Origin: CAVXTT01 sp963764685
GTDB lineage: Bacteria; Bacteroidota; Ignavibacteria; Ignavibacteriales; Ignavibacteriaceae
Length of the DNA stretch: 46,405 bases
NCBI GenBank assembly: GCA_963764685.1
Contig: CAVXTT010000025.1
Coordinates: 1 to 46,405, forward strand
Reading direction: 5' to 3'
Within the stretch, counting starts at the first letter, position 1, and each line of letters begins with the position of its first letter. Below are positions 18,819-26,844 of the stretch, one piece after another. A program made the translations under genes and the position numbers. Under the pieces are notes generated by a model. It did no database searches. It was not told the origin of the DNA and worked only from the letters and a program-made list of their open reading frames with translations.

Positions 18819-19784
18819 TCGTAAAAGTTCTTATCCCACCGGTGAACTCTTAATTTATCCTTCAGTGTTTTAGAGAGGGGACCTTTTTTTATGCTGTTAA
18901 GATTAGCCATAAGGTTTTTCATTTTCCTCATTCCGGGGATAACCGTGGTAACTGAATTAAAACTTATGGTGTATCTTAATGCGGCTTCGGCTAGACAGGA
19001 AGTCTCATCTTTAACATCCTTCCATATTTCATCAGCCCTGAGTTTTACTTCAAGCTTTCTTTTACCCTGGAAATAATCACTGCGCCAGTCGCCGCTAGGA
19101 AATGAAGTTGAAGGATCAACATTTCCTGTTAGCGCTCCTTCATCAAAAGGAACCCTGGCGATTATACTAATATGATGTTTATCGCAGAAGGGAAACAGCT
19201 TTTCTACAGGTTTCTGCTCAAATATATTGAATATTACCTGGAATGAACTTATCAGTCCTGTTTTACCTGACTCAATGCCATTGCAGGGCTGATGGTCATT
19301 TACGGATATGCCCCAGTATCTTACTTTCCCCTGCTCCTTTAATTTACATAACAGTTTCTTTCCACTCATCCTGATCTGCCCATTTATCATTCCAGACGTG
19401 GAACTGCTGCAGGTCAACATAATCCCTTCCCAGGTTACGCAGACTTTCTTCAGTCTTTTCAATTATATATTTAGAAGGAAATGAATCCTTTAAAGTTGAA
19501 TGATCTGCGGCCGGCCACTCTCTCAGCTTCGAAGGAATTTTAGTTGCAATGAATACCTGTCTGCCTGATTCTTTTTCAGCCTGCCCCAGAAGCGTTTCAC
19601 TATGTCCGTTTCCATATGCATTTGCTGTATCAAAAAAGTTTACTTCTTCATCAATTGCTTTTCTCAAAACCTGTATGGATTCTTTATCATCAGCTCCTAC
19701 CCAGTCACCTTTGCCAATTCCCCAGCATCCGAATCCAAGGATCGTTACTTCACTATTTGAACCGTTAAAAAGCTTTTTCTCCAT
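18815..19784 (-). CDS. Aldo/keto reductase, one frameshift
   Basis: NADP-dependent oxidoreductase of the AKR superfamily, 322 residues after correction. The tetrad is visible: Asp and Tyr in FFDTANAYGNGHSE, Lys in FIATKIPSK, and His in LQQFHVWND. The second frame continues with CKLKEQGKVRYWGISVN, where the RxxGxS motif is standard, and ends with sequence for the cofactor clamp (VTTVIPGMRKMKNLMANL). One extra base near 19349 causes the break between DEWKETV and CKLKEQG. It is first of a two-gene unit with the LOG-family protein. Such AKRs act on many carbonyls; substrate cannot be assigned. Confidence 0.9.
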
Positions 19785-20758
19785 ATGAACCTAAATTATA
19801 TAATGGAACTGATGTAAACTTAAGCAAGAAAACAATTTTAATTTAAAAAAAATTATAAAAGAAAAAATCTGTTAATTGTGTAATAATATTTTTTATATAT
19901 AACTGATCTTTGTATCACATCACATATTATTAGCTTATTTCTATGTCTGCTCCCTTCTCTTCCCAAGAGAAGGGCGGGGATGAGTTTGTTTTACCCTCTT
20001 ATATGATACATATTGCTAAAAAGAGAGTCATCCCTGAAGTCAATACTTGAGAAAAAATAAGCAACTAAATTTTATTGATCCAATACAAGGATCAGATTTA
20101 TTCGTTATATTTTTCTACAATTATGTCACCCCTACAGGATGAAGCATCATTTCAATTATCTATAAATTGCCAATTATAGCAGAAAAAGGAGTTTATTTTA
20201 AAAAAGAAAATATTGTTTTGTCCACAATGCTTTTCCTGTAGGGGGAATATAATTGTAGCAACCAGCCAATTTCAGTATTAGATTCCTATAGAGAATCGGG
20301 AAGTTCGTTTTATAGAAAATATTCAATTGATGTGCTTTCCCCTGTAGGGGGAATATAATTGTAGAAACTAACCAAAACATTTGATCCCTGAAGGGGATCC
20401 ATAAAAGTTGAATCAGGCAGTTTATATTAATTTTATGGATCCCCTACAGGGATCAGGATTATTTCGTAATGTTTTTCTACAATTATATCACCCCTACAGG
20501 GTGAAGCAGAATATTTCGATTGTCGGCGGTTATATGCTTTTGATGATTGTGAAGAGTTGCCGGCGCTAAAATTTATTCCAAATGTGAGATTGAATTTAAG
20601 AAAGAAAACTCTGTCCAATACTAACAATTATCGCACTTTTTTATTAGTTATAATTTATCCCGGACAGCAGTTGAAAATTAGGAATTAATTATGTTGTCGG
20701 GATATAATAAAACGATAAAAATTTATTCGTAATTTTGTTTCTATTCGAATTAAACATT
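19785..20758. repeat. Long intergenic region with an inverted CCCCTACAGGG repeat family
   Basis: About 970 bases without a credible gene. Four copies of a composite unit occur, two on each strand. The core runs from TTTTTCTACAATTATATCAC through CCCCTACAGGGTGAAGC: plus copies at 20110-20146 and 20471-20508, minus copies at 20228-20262 and 20333-20369. The last two extend outward into GATCCCTGAAGGGGATCC (20382-20405) and its near-perfect complement (20431-20455), making an inverted pair of about 75 bp per arm around a 25-base centre. The flanking 19785-20040 part is AT-rich with nothing recognised. Confidence 0.75.
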
Positions 20759-21970
20759 ATGAACAACATCATATACGATATAACTGTTATTGGCGGGGGA
20801 ATAATCGGGACTTCAACTGCAATGCAGCTTTCCGCTTCAGGAAATTTTTCGGTTGCACTTCTCGAAGCCGAAAATAAACTTGCGGCCCACCAGACAGGAA
20901 ATAACAGCGGGGTGATCCATTCGGGACTTTATTATAAACCCGGATCCTTAAAAGCCCTGAACTGTACCAACGGCAGAGATCTTCTTTACGCATTCTGTTC
21001 TGAACATAATATAAAACACGAAAAATGCGGAAAGGTGGTAATTGCAGTAAATAAAGATCAGATATCTGCACTGGATGACCTTGAGAAAAGGGGAAAAGCA
21101 AATGGTCTTGAGGGACTGGAAAGACTTACACCTGCAGGAATAAAATTGCACGAACCATACGCTGCAGGTATCGATGGATTATTTGTTCCGCAGACCGGCA
21201 TTGTAGATTACATTACTGTAACTGAAAAATATGGAGAGCTTTTAAGAAATTCAGGGGGTACAATTTTAACGGGTACTAAATTCCTCGCTTTATCAGCTGA
21301 AGGAAAAGATCTTGTTCTTGATACAACAGCCGGAAAAATTACCTGCCGGGTCCTGGTAAACTGCGCCGGGCTCCACTCAGACCATATAGCAAAAATGTGC
21401 GGAGTAAATCCTGATGTACGGATCGTTCCTTTCAGAGGGGAATATTATAAATTAAAACCCTCAAAAGAGCTATTAATAAAGAATTTATTATACCCTGTTC
21501 CTGATCCTGAATTCCCATTTCTGGGTGTGCATTTTACAAGAATGATAAAAGGGGGAGTGGAAGCAGGACCTAATGCTGTGCTTGCGTTTAAGCGTGAAGG
21601 GTATAAGAAAAGTGATTTTTCATTTAATGAGATGACCGAGCTTGTCCTGTATAAAGGTTTCAGGATTATGGCAAGAAAATATTATAAAATGGGGTTCGGA
21701 GAATTCTACAGGTCATTCAATAAGAAAGCATTTGTTGCTGCTCTTCAAAAACTTGTGCCTGAAATACAATATGATGACTTTGTACCCGGAGGAGCAGGTG
21801 TCCGTGCGCAGGCTCTCGATAATGACGGAAAGCTTATCGATGATTTTAAAATAATAGAATCCCCCTCAATGGTACATGTGCTGAATGCCCCTTCTCCTGC
21901 AGCAACTGCGTCTTTAAGCATTGGCAAAAAAATCGCTGAAATAGTTCAAAAGAAAATAGTTTCATTATAG
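20759..21970 (+). CDS. lhgO: L-2-hydroxyglutarate oxidase
   Basis: FAD enzyme that oxidises L-2-hydroxyglutarate to 2-oxoglutarate, usually passing electrons to the quinone pool. The N-terminus has the dinucleotide motif VIGGGIIGTSTAMQL, followed by AAHQTGNNSGVIHSGLYYKP, the family hallmark. NCAGLHSDHIAKM, PFRGEYYKL and the C-terminal GGAGVRAQALDNDG plus NAPSPAATASLSIG complete the LhgO/YgaF pattern. I choose ATG 20759; an in-frame TTG 24 bases earlier adds poorly conserved residues. About 403 residues, normal length. It follows the repeat cluster and precedes fpg by 80 bases, so it may be separately transcribed. Links to the glutamate dehydrogenases far downstream through 2-oxoglutarate are metabolic, not genetic. 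Confidence 0.93.
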   Translation: MNNIIYDITVIGGGIIGTSTAMQLSASGNFSVALLEAENKLAAHQTGNNSGVIHSGLYYKPGSLKALNCTNGRDLLYAFCSEHNIKHEKCGKVVIAVNKDQISALDDLEKRGKANGLEGLERLTPAGIKLHEPYAAGIDGLFVPQTGIVDYITVTEKYGELLRNSGGTILTGTKFLALSAEGKDLVLDTTAGKITCRVLVNCAGLHSDHIAKMCGVNPDVRIVPFRGEYYKLKPSKELLIKNLLYPVPDPEFPFLGVHFTRMIKGGVEAGPNAVLAFKREGYKKSDFSFNEMTELVLYKGFRIMARKYYKMGFGEFYRSFNKKAFVAALQKLVPEIQYDDFVPGGAGVRAQALDNDGKLIDDFKIIESPSMVHVLNAPSPAATASLSIGKKIAEIVQKKIVSL

Positions 21971-22052
21971 CCCTATTCACTTCTGTAGCTTATGACACAT
22001 TAAGTTATAGCCCTTCTTATATCTTATTACAAAAACTATTCTGGAGGAATCA

Positions 22053-22844
22053 GTGCCGGAGCTGCCGGATGTGGAGATATTCAGAAGATATTTCGATTCG
22101 ACTTCACTTAATAAAAAAATAGTAAGAGCTGATGTAAAAAGCCCTGAAATGCTTACCGGGGTTAATAAAAATGACCTGATCAGGAAGCTTAAAGGGAATG
22201 AATTTGTTTCTTCATCCAGGCACGGAAAATACTTTTTCGGCTCTCTAGAGAATGGCTATTCCCTTGTACTTCATTTCGGTATGACAGGATCCCTTAGGTT
22301 TTATCAAAAGAAAGAGGAGGCTCCCAGGTATATCCGCCTGCTTATAAATTTTCAGGATGGCAGCCTTGCATTCGATAACAGCAGGAAACTGGGTTTGATT
22401 TCTTTAACACAAAGTATTGATGATTATATAGCAAAGAAAAATCTTGGTCCTGATGCACTTAAGGCAAAGTTAAGCTATAAGGATTTTTATGAACTGGTGC
22501 ATAAAAGATCTGCACCGGTAAAGGCTGTACTTATGAACCAGGAAATAATTGCCGGCATCGGGAATCTATATGCCGATGAAATATTATTTCATACAGGGAT
22601 TGATCCTCATTCTATTGTGAACAGGATACCTGATAAAAAACTGCAGGAGCTTTTCCGGAATATGATGAAGATCTTAAAAACTGGAATTAAGATTGAAGCA
22701 AAGTATAAGAGTTTTCCTAAGAGCTATTTGGTTCATTACAGAAAAAAGAAGCAGAAGTGTCCTGAATGCGGAGGAGATATCCTGATCAGCAGGATAGGAG
22801 GCAGGACAACATATTATTGCGGGGAGCATCAGAAAAAATATTAG
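22053..22844 (+). CDS. mutM: Formamidopyrimidine-DNA glycosylase (Fpg/MutM)
   Basis: Excises oxidised purines such as 8-oxoguanine and cleaves the abasic site. The start is GTG after GGAGGAAT; the mature N-terminus PELPDVE provides catalytic Pro1 and Glu2, and RHGKYFFG provides the conserved lysine. The helix-two-turn-helix region includes AGIGNLYADEILF. The C-terminal zinc finger is C-x2-C-x16-C-x2-H (CPEC...CGEH); the last Cys of the standard finger is His, which can still bind zinc. 263 residues, near typical length. It leads a tight run of genes: the PRC-barrel gene starts 21 bases later. Confidence 0.95.
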   Translation: MPELPDVEIFRRYFDSTSLNKKIVRADVKSPEMLTGVNKNDLIRKLKGNEFVSSSRHGKYFFGSLENGYSLVLHFGMTGSLRFYQKKEEAPRYIRLLINFQDGSLAFDNSRKLGLISLTQSIDDYIAKKNLGPDALKAKLSYKDFYELVHKRSAPVKAVLMNQEIIAGIGNLYADEILFHTGIDPHSIVNRIPDKKLQELFRNMMKILKTGIKIEAKYKSFPKSYLVHYRKKKQKCPECGGDILISRIGGRTTYYCGEHQKKY

Positions 22845-22865
22845 TAAAAAGGAGAGGAGTAAGTT

Positions 22866-23624
22866 ATGTTAAGAAGTGCAAAGGAAATGAAGGGTTTTAA
22901 AATAGCCGCTAAAGATGGAGAAATAGGAAAGGTCAATGGTTTTCTGTTCGATGACAGGGACTGGATAATACGTTATATGGTTGCTGATACAGGTACCTGG
23001 CTGATCGACAGACTCGTTTTAATTTCACCGGTTTCTTTAAGTAAACCTGACTGGGCTAAAAAGATTTTTCCAGTCAGCCTTACAAAAAAGCAGGTAGAAA
23101 AAAGTCCCGGTATAGATACCGATAAACCGGTCTCGCGTCAGCACGAAAATGAGCTTGTTAATTATTATCAATGGCCTGCATACTGGTATGCAAATGCAGG
23201 TTATACAATGGCTCCTATTGAAGCATATGTTGGTGCGATACCTCCGTCAGTTAACGATATGGCAGATCAGGAACACACTAAGAAAGAAGGAGATCCTCAT
23301 TTGAGAAGTGCAGATGAAGTAATCGGTTACACCATTCAGGCAAAGGACGAGAGAATTGGACATATTGAAGATTTCATTATTGATGATGAAAAATGGATAA
23401 TCAGGTATGCGGTAATAGATACCAGCAACTGGATGCCTGGAAGTAAAAAAGTTCTTATTGCACCTCACTGGATTGAAAAGATAAGCTGGGCATCTTCAGA
23501 AGTCAGGATAAACCTTACAGCTGAAAAAATTAAAAAGAGTCCTGATTTTGAATTTATGGAAAAGATCAACCGGCAGTATGAAGAAGAACTTTATAACTAT
23601 TACGAGTATCCAAAATACTGGTAG
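22866..23624 (+). CDS. Tandem PRC-barrel domain protein
   Basis: 252 residues with two PRC-barrel domains in tandem: about 1-85 (FKIAAKDGEIGKVNGFLFDD, IIRYMVADTGTWL) and about 145-235 (YTIQAKDERIGHIEDFIIDD, IIRYAVIDTSNWM). Each is followed by a short tail with a (N/E)LVNYY/ELYNYYEYP-like Tyr-rich segment. PRC-barrels are known in photosynthetic reaction centre H and RimM and also in stand-alone stress-associated proteins. Here it sits 21 bases after fpg and 11 bases before the HPF-CSD gene, each with a purine-rich ribosome-binding site, so co-expression is likely. Exact role unknown; no membrane helix or signal peptide is seen. Confidence 0.88.
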   Translation: MLRSAKEMKGFKIAAKDGEIGKVNGFLFDDRDWIIRYMVADTGTWLIDRLVLISPVSLSKPDWAKKIFPVSLTKKQVEKSPGIDTDKPVSRQHENELVNYYQWPAYWYANAGYTMAPIEAYVGAIPPSVNDMADQEHTKKEGDPHLRSADEVIGYTIQAKDERIGHIEDFIIDDEKWIIRYAVIDTSNWMPGSKKVLIAPHWIEKISWASSEVRINLTAEKIKKSPDFEFMEKINRQYEEELYNYYEYPKYW

Positions 23625-23635
23625 AAGGAGATGAT

Positions 23636-24205
23636 ATGCAGGTACCATTGGAAATATTCTACAGGGAGGTGGAAAAATCAGAAGCAATCGAATCATTGAT
23701 AAGGGAAAAAGCAGCAAAGCTGGAACTGATTTGCGACCATATAACAAGCTGCCGCATTGCAGTTGAACGTCCCCATAGCTTTGTGAAGAAAGGGAATCCG
23801 TTCAGGTTCCGGATAGATATTACCGTACCGCCGGGACACGAAATTGTTGTAACAAGAGAACCGGGTGACAGTGATAAACACGATAAACTCCCCAAAATTA
23901 TAAGGGAAGCATTCGGGGCAGCTAAAAAACAGCTGCAAGGACTAGTAAGAAAACAAAGGCAGCAGGTTAAATCTCATCCTGAACAGGAGGTAAGAGCAAT
24001 AGTGCATTCAATTTATCCTGAAGAAGGTTATGGATTTATCAGAACAGTTAACGGAAGGGATATTTATTTCCACCGGAATTCAATCCTTAACATGTCATTC
24101 GAAGAATTGCAGACCGGGATGGGAGTAAGATTTTCAGAAGTTGACGGGGATAAAGGACCCCAGGCTGCATCGGTGCAGGTAATTGATTCACGAAAAGCAG
24201 GTTGA
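23636..24205 (+). CDS. HPF/RaiA-like domain fused to a cold-shock domain
   Basis: 189 residues. The N-terminal half (about 1-105) resembles the ribosome hibernation factor fold (MQVPLEIFYREVEKSEAIES, then FRFRIDITVPPGHEIVV and a helix rich in Lys). The C-terminal half is a cold-shock RNA-binding domain with RNP1-like EGYGFIRT and RNP2-like DIYFHRNSIL. A GAAGGAG site lies just before the ATG. Inference: it binds stressed or idle ribosomes and their RNA. Fused HPF-CSD proteins are known but little studied. It is the third gene after fpg and the PRC-barrel gene, giving a repair/stress theme. Confidence 0.85.
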   Translation: MQVPLEIFYREVEKSEAIESLIREKAAKLELICDHITSCRIAVERPHSFVKKGNPFRFRIDITVPPGHEIVVTREPGDSDKHDKLPKIIREAFGAAKKQLQGLVRKQRQQVKSHPEQEVRAIVHSIYPEEGYGFIRTVNGRDIYFHRNSILNMSFEELQTGMGVRFSEVDGDKGPQAASVQVIDSRKAG

Positions 24206-24241
24206 ATAATTTAAGGCACTTCTTCCTGGGTGCCTATAGTT

Positions 24242-24279
24242 AAGGAGGTATATGTCGTTAAGATGATAGTGCTTTAACG
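24242..24279 (+). promoter_or_regulatory. Possible leader: strong RBS, four-codon ORF and hairpin
   Basis: AAGGAGGTATAT is followed by ATG-TCG-TTA-AGA-TGA, a four-codon frame, and then a small stem CGTTAA/TTAACG (about 24256-24279). This lies between the HPF-CSD gene and the 58-residue membrane protein. It could be a leader controlling the small gene, a decayed start, or chance. Confidence 0.25.
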
Positions 24280-24331
24280 GTTTATAATGCAATGCGTTTA
24301 AATGAGCTAGTAAAGGAGAAGGAGAGAGATT

Positions 24332-24508
24332 ATGACTAATTTTTTGATATACCTGTTCGGGACAATATTGGTTGCAGCGGCGTTGGGTTATGGTGCTTAT
24401 GCACTGGGTCTGGCTCAAACCTGGATTATTGTAATTGTTCTTATTGTTATCGGGTTCGGGATAATGGGAGGGATCCAGAAAACCAGGAAGAGAGAAAACC
24501 CTGATTAG
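24332..24508 (+). CDS. 58-residue small membrane protein
   Basis: A short gene seen directly in the sequence. ATG 24332 follows a strong AAGGAGAAGGAGAG site. The product has two hydrophobic helices (FLIYLFGTILVAAALGYGAY and WIIVIVLIVIGFGIMGGI) and a basic tail QKTRKREN ending in PD. I do not recognise a family. Small two-helix membrane proteins are common in stress operons; here it follows fpg, the PRC-barrel gene and the HPF-CSD gene on the same strand, 126 bases after the last. It converges on the metallophosphoesterase. Confidence 0.7.
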   Translation: MTNFLIYLFGTILVAAALGYGAYALGLAQTWIIVIVLIVIGFGIMGGIQKTRKRENPD

Positions 24509-24532
24509 CACCGGCAATTAGTTGGTTCAGGG

Positions 24533-25678
24533 TTATTCTACGAATTTTATCTTAAAATTAACAACTTCTGCGTCGTTACCTATTTTAACAGGCGGTCCCC
24601 AGGTACCTACTCCGCTGGATACATAATAGTGAGTATTACCTTTTTTAAGATACCCCCAGCTTACCTCATAGATCATATTTGTTATAAGATTATTTGGGAA
24701 CATCTGTCCGTGGTGAGTATGCCCTGAAACCTGCAGCGCGATATTGTTTTGTTCCGCCTCTTCAAGCTGCATAGGGGTATGATCGAGAAGAATAATCGGA
24801 TAATCCGGTTCGGCATCGGAAATAATTTCTTTAAGGGTCTTTCTATGAAAGCCGGAGAAGGCATTTATACTCCGGTCGTCTCTTCCGGCGATATAAAAAC
24901 TGTTATCGATCAGGATAATACTATCCCTTAAAAGCTTCATACCGTGATCGATTATGTATTGTGCTGATGAATTTATACCTGTAATAAATTCGTGGTTTCC
25001 GGTAGAAGCGAACACTCCATATTTTGCCTTGATATTAAAAAACTCGGGACCAATATTTCTTTTCTTAAGAACTGAAGGCTTATCATCAACAATATCTCCC
25101 GGCAGAAGTACAATATCTGGATTCAGAGAATTAATCTTCCAAACAATATCTTTTAGAAGTTTTCCATCATTCAGGGGTGTTAAATGGAAATCTGATGCGA
25201 GCACAACATTCAATTCGGTTAAGTTACTTTTTCCTTTTTTTACTTCAAGGTTAAAAGTGTTTATCTTAACATTCCTGGTGTTTAGATAGCCCCAAAAGAT
25301 TACAGCGCTGATAGTAAACAGGATAATACAAAATACGGACAGCTTGACAAGTCCATAATGGGAATCATTAAATGAAGGGAAGAAGTGCAGCAGGGAATTC
25401 AGCAGTCTGACTAGATCAATAAGAACGACAGCAAGAAACATATATAATATATATGCAAACCAGAAGGAGCCTATCCAGAGGAAAATATCATACAATGTAT
25501 CGGGAAGATTTTCGGCAAAGATCCTGGCAATAAAATAAGATATTGCGCAGATTATAAATACTACAAGATACCACAGTCTTAATCCGGGAAGTGATGACAG
25601 CGCCTGCCAACCGCGGATAAATATATAGTAATTTACTGCCGCATATAAGGTTAAAAAGAGTGAAAAGAATATAAGCAT
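24533..25678 (-). CDS. Membrane-anchored metallophosphoesterase (YkuE/YaeI-like)
   Basis: 381 residues with four or five N-terminal membrane helices (residues about 1-135) followed by a calcineurin-like phosphoesterase domain. All metal-binding motifs are present: ASDFHL, PGDIVDD, STGNHEF, LLDHTP and SGHTHHGQ. In related proteins the catalytic domain lies outside the membrane and may act on lipid-linked or peptidoglycan-linked phosphates; the substrate here is inferred only. The long N-terminal membrane region is typical of this subgroup. It is convergent with the small membrane gene and its stop lies about 24 bases from that gene's stop. Confidence 0.9.
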   Translation of the reverse strand: MLIFFSLFLTLYAAVNYYIFIRGWQALSSLPGLRLWYLVVFIICAISYFIARIFAENLPDTLYDIFLWIGSFWFAYILYMFLAVVLIDLVRLLNSLLHFFPSFNDSHYGLVKLSVFCIILFTISAVIFWGYLNTRNVKINTFNLEVKKGKSNLTELNVVLASDFHLTPLNDGKLLKDIVWKINSLNPDIVLLPGDIVDDKPSVLKKRNIGPEFFNIKAKYGVFASTGNHEFITGINSSAQYIIDHGMKLLRDSIILIDNSFYIAGRDDRSINAFSGFHRKTLKEIISDAEPDYPIILLDHTPMQLEEAEQNNIALQVSGHTHHGQMFPNNLITNMIYEVSWGYLKKGNTHYYVSSGVGTWGPPVKIGNDAEVVNFKIKFVE

Positions 25679-25783
25679 ACTAAAATCTTATTATTTATTC
25701 ACTAATTAAAATGAAGTGAATCAAGAGGTTCCCAATGCTTAATAAAGCTTCTTTGCGGTAGAACTGCTTTTTTACTGAAGTAT

Positions 25784-26278
25784 TCAGCGCTGAAATATTC
25801 CCGATAAGTCCAGTGTCCTTGATTTAATTTTGCTGGCAAGGGAAACATATGTTAAAGCAAGTGTTTCTTTACCGGCACCTAGGACTGTACTTATTAAGCC
25901 AAGATATTCCCCAAGATCAGCAGGTTCAACAGTATCAATTATTTTTTTCCAGATACTTTCCTCTAAAACATTATAAGCTGCATGCAGTTCGTGAAGATCA
26001 AAGCCCGATTCGTACCGCTCCCTTGCAATTTTCTCGGAGTATTCGATCATCCCCAGCAGATTTTTATTTGAAACTGAGGCTATACACAGTTCAAGTAGTT
26101 TTTTAAGTCTGTACCGGTTTGTTTCCAATGTTGCCTTATCATAGGATTTTAAATGAGACCGGGAGAGTTCATTAACGGCGTTAGTTAAAATTTCAGGACT
26201 GTGATTTTTAAGAAATAGTGTTATATCCATAGCATTAATTAAAATTGATAATGTAAAATTACCAAAAAAGACGATCAT
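25784..26278 (-). CDS. RsbRD_N-like helical sensor domain protein
   Basis: 164 residues, all-alpha, with no DNA-binding or enzymatic domain. The pattern HSPEILTNAVNEL...SVSNKNLLGMIEYSEKIARERYESGFDLHELHAAYNVLEESIW resembles the N-terminal domain of RsbRD-type stressosome/RsbT antagonist proteins, here alone. Such domains are thought to sense or dock. Two starts are possible: ATG 26278 and ATG 26230 (MDITLFLKNH), the latter fitting the domain boundary better. No STAS domain or sigma-factor gene is nearby, so pathway membership is unknown. It is divergent from the DUF2269 gene. Confidence 0.6.
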   Translation of the reverse strand: MIVFFGNFTLSILINAMDITLFLKNHSPEILTNAVNELSRSHLKSYDKATLETNRYRLKKLLELCIASVSNKNLLGMIEYSEKIARERYESGFDLHELHAAYNVLEESIWKKIIDTVEPADLGEYLGLISTVLGAGKETLALTYVSLASKIKSRTLDLSGIFQR

Positions 26279-26376
26279 CCTGACATACTAAGTCACAGTT
26301 CATCACATCCAGATTTCCGCAAAAAAGAGTTAAATAAAATTATTTATATTTGACTTAACGATAAGAAGGAGCATAT

Positions 26377-26844
26377 ATGTACTTATGGATGAAGGTTTTT
26401 CATATCATTTTTGCTGTCATATTTGTTGGAAATATCTTTCTGGCTGTATTCTGGAAACGGTTTGCTGATCAGACGGGAAACAAGAAAATTATTGCGCATA
26501 CAGTTAAGGGCATTATCAAAAGCGACCGTTTATTTACTATGCCCGGAGTTACAGGATTGTTGATATTTGGTTTCGGAGCACAGGGAACAGGACAATGGAA
26601 TATTGGAACCGGATGGATATTCTGGAGCATTATTCTTGTATTAATATCTGCCGGTGCCTATATGTCAAAAGTTGTACCTGTTCAAAAAGAAATGTTAAAA
26701 CTGACCGGGAGCGGTGATTTTGACATAAATGAATATAACATTCTTTCATCTCAATGGAATATCTGGGGTTCGGTGGCATTACTTACACCTGTAATTGCCC
26801 TGATATTAATGGTACTTAAGGTTCCGGCAGGTCTTGTCTTTTAG
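26377..26844 (+). CDS. DUF2269-like integral membrane protein
   Basis: 155 residues with four membrane helices: MKVFHIIFAVIFVGNIFLAV, a second around LFTMPGVTGLLIFGFG, a third WIFWSIILVLISAGAYM, and a fourth SVALLTPVIALILMVL. The WMKVFHIIFA opening and conserved His and Gly residues fit the DUF2269 family of unknown function, similar in layout to other four-helix haem or copper membrane proteins. A good AAGGAG site lies before the ATG. Its last bases overlap the end of the convergent ypdA by four bases. Confidence 0.75.
   Translation: MYLWMKVFHIIFAVIFVGNIFLAVFWKRFADQTGNKKIIAHTVKGIIKSDRLFTMPGVTGLLIFGFGAQGTGQWNIGTGWIFWSIILVLISAGAYMSKVVPVQKEMLKLTGSGDFDINEYNILSSQWNIWGSVALLTPVIALILMVLKVPAGLVF

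Noticed and set aside
5974..19784. Programmed +1 frameshifting at the many insertion sites
   Set aside because: Sites share no slippery sequence, stop spacing varies from 0 to many codons, and there is no common RF2-like CTT-TGA context.
19785..20758. CCCCTACAGGG cluster as a CRISPR or riboswitch
   Set aside because: Copies are inverted and irregularly spaced; no conserved riboswitch core is recognised.
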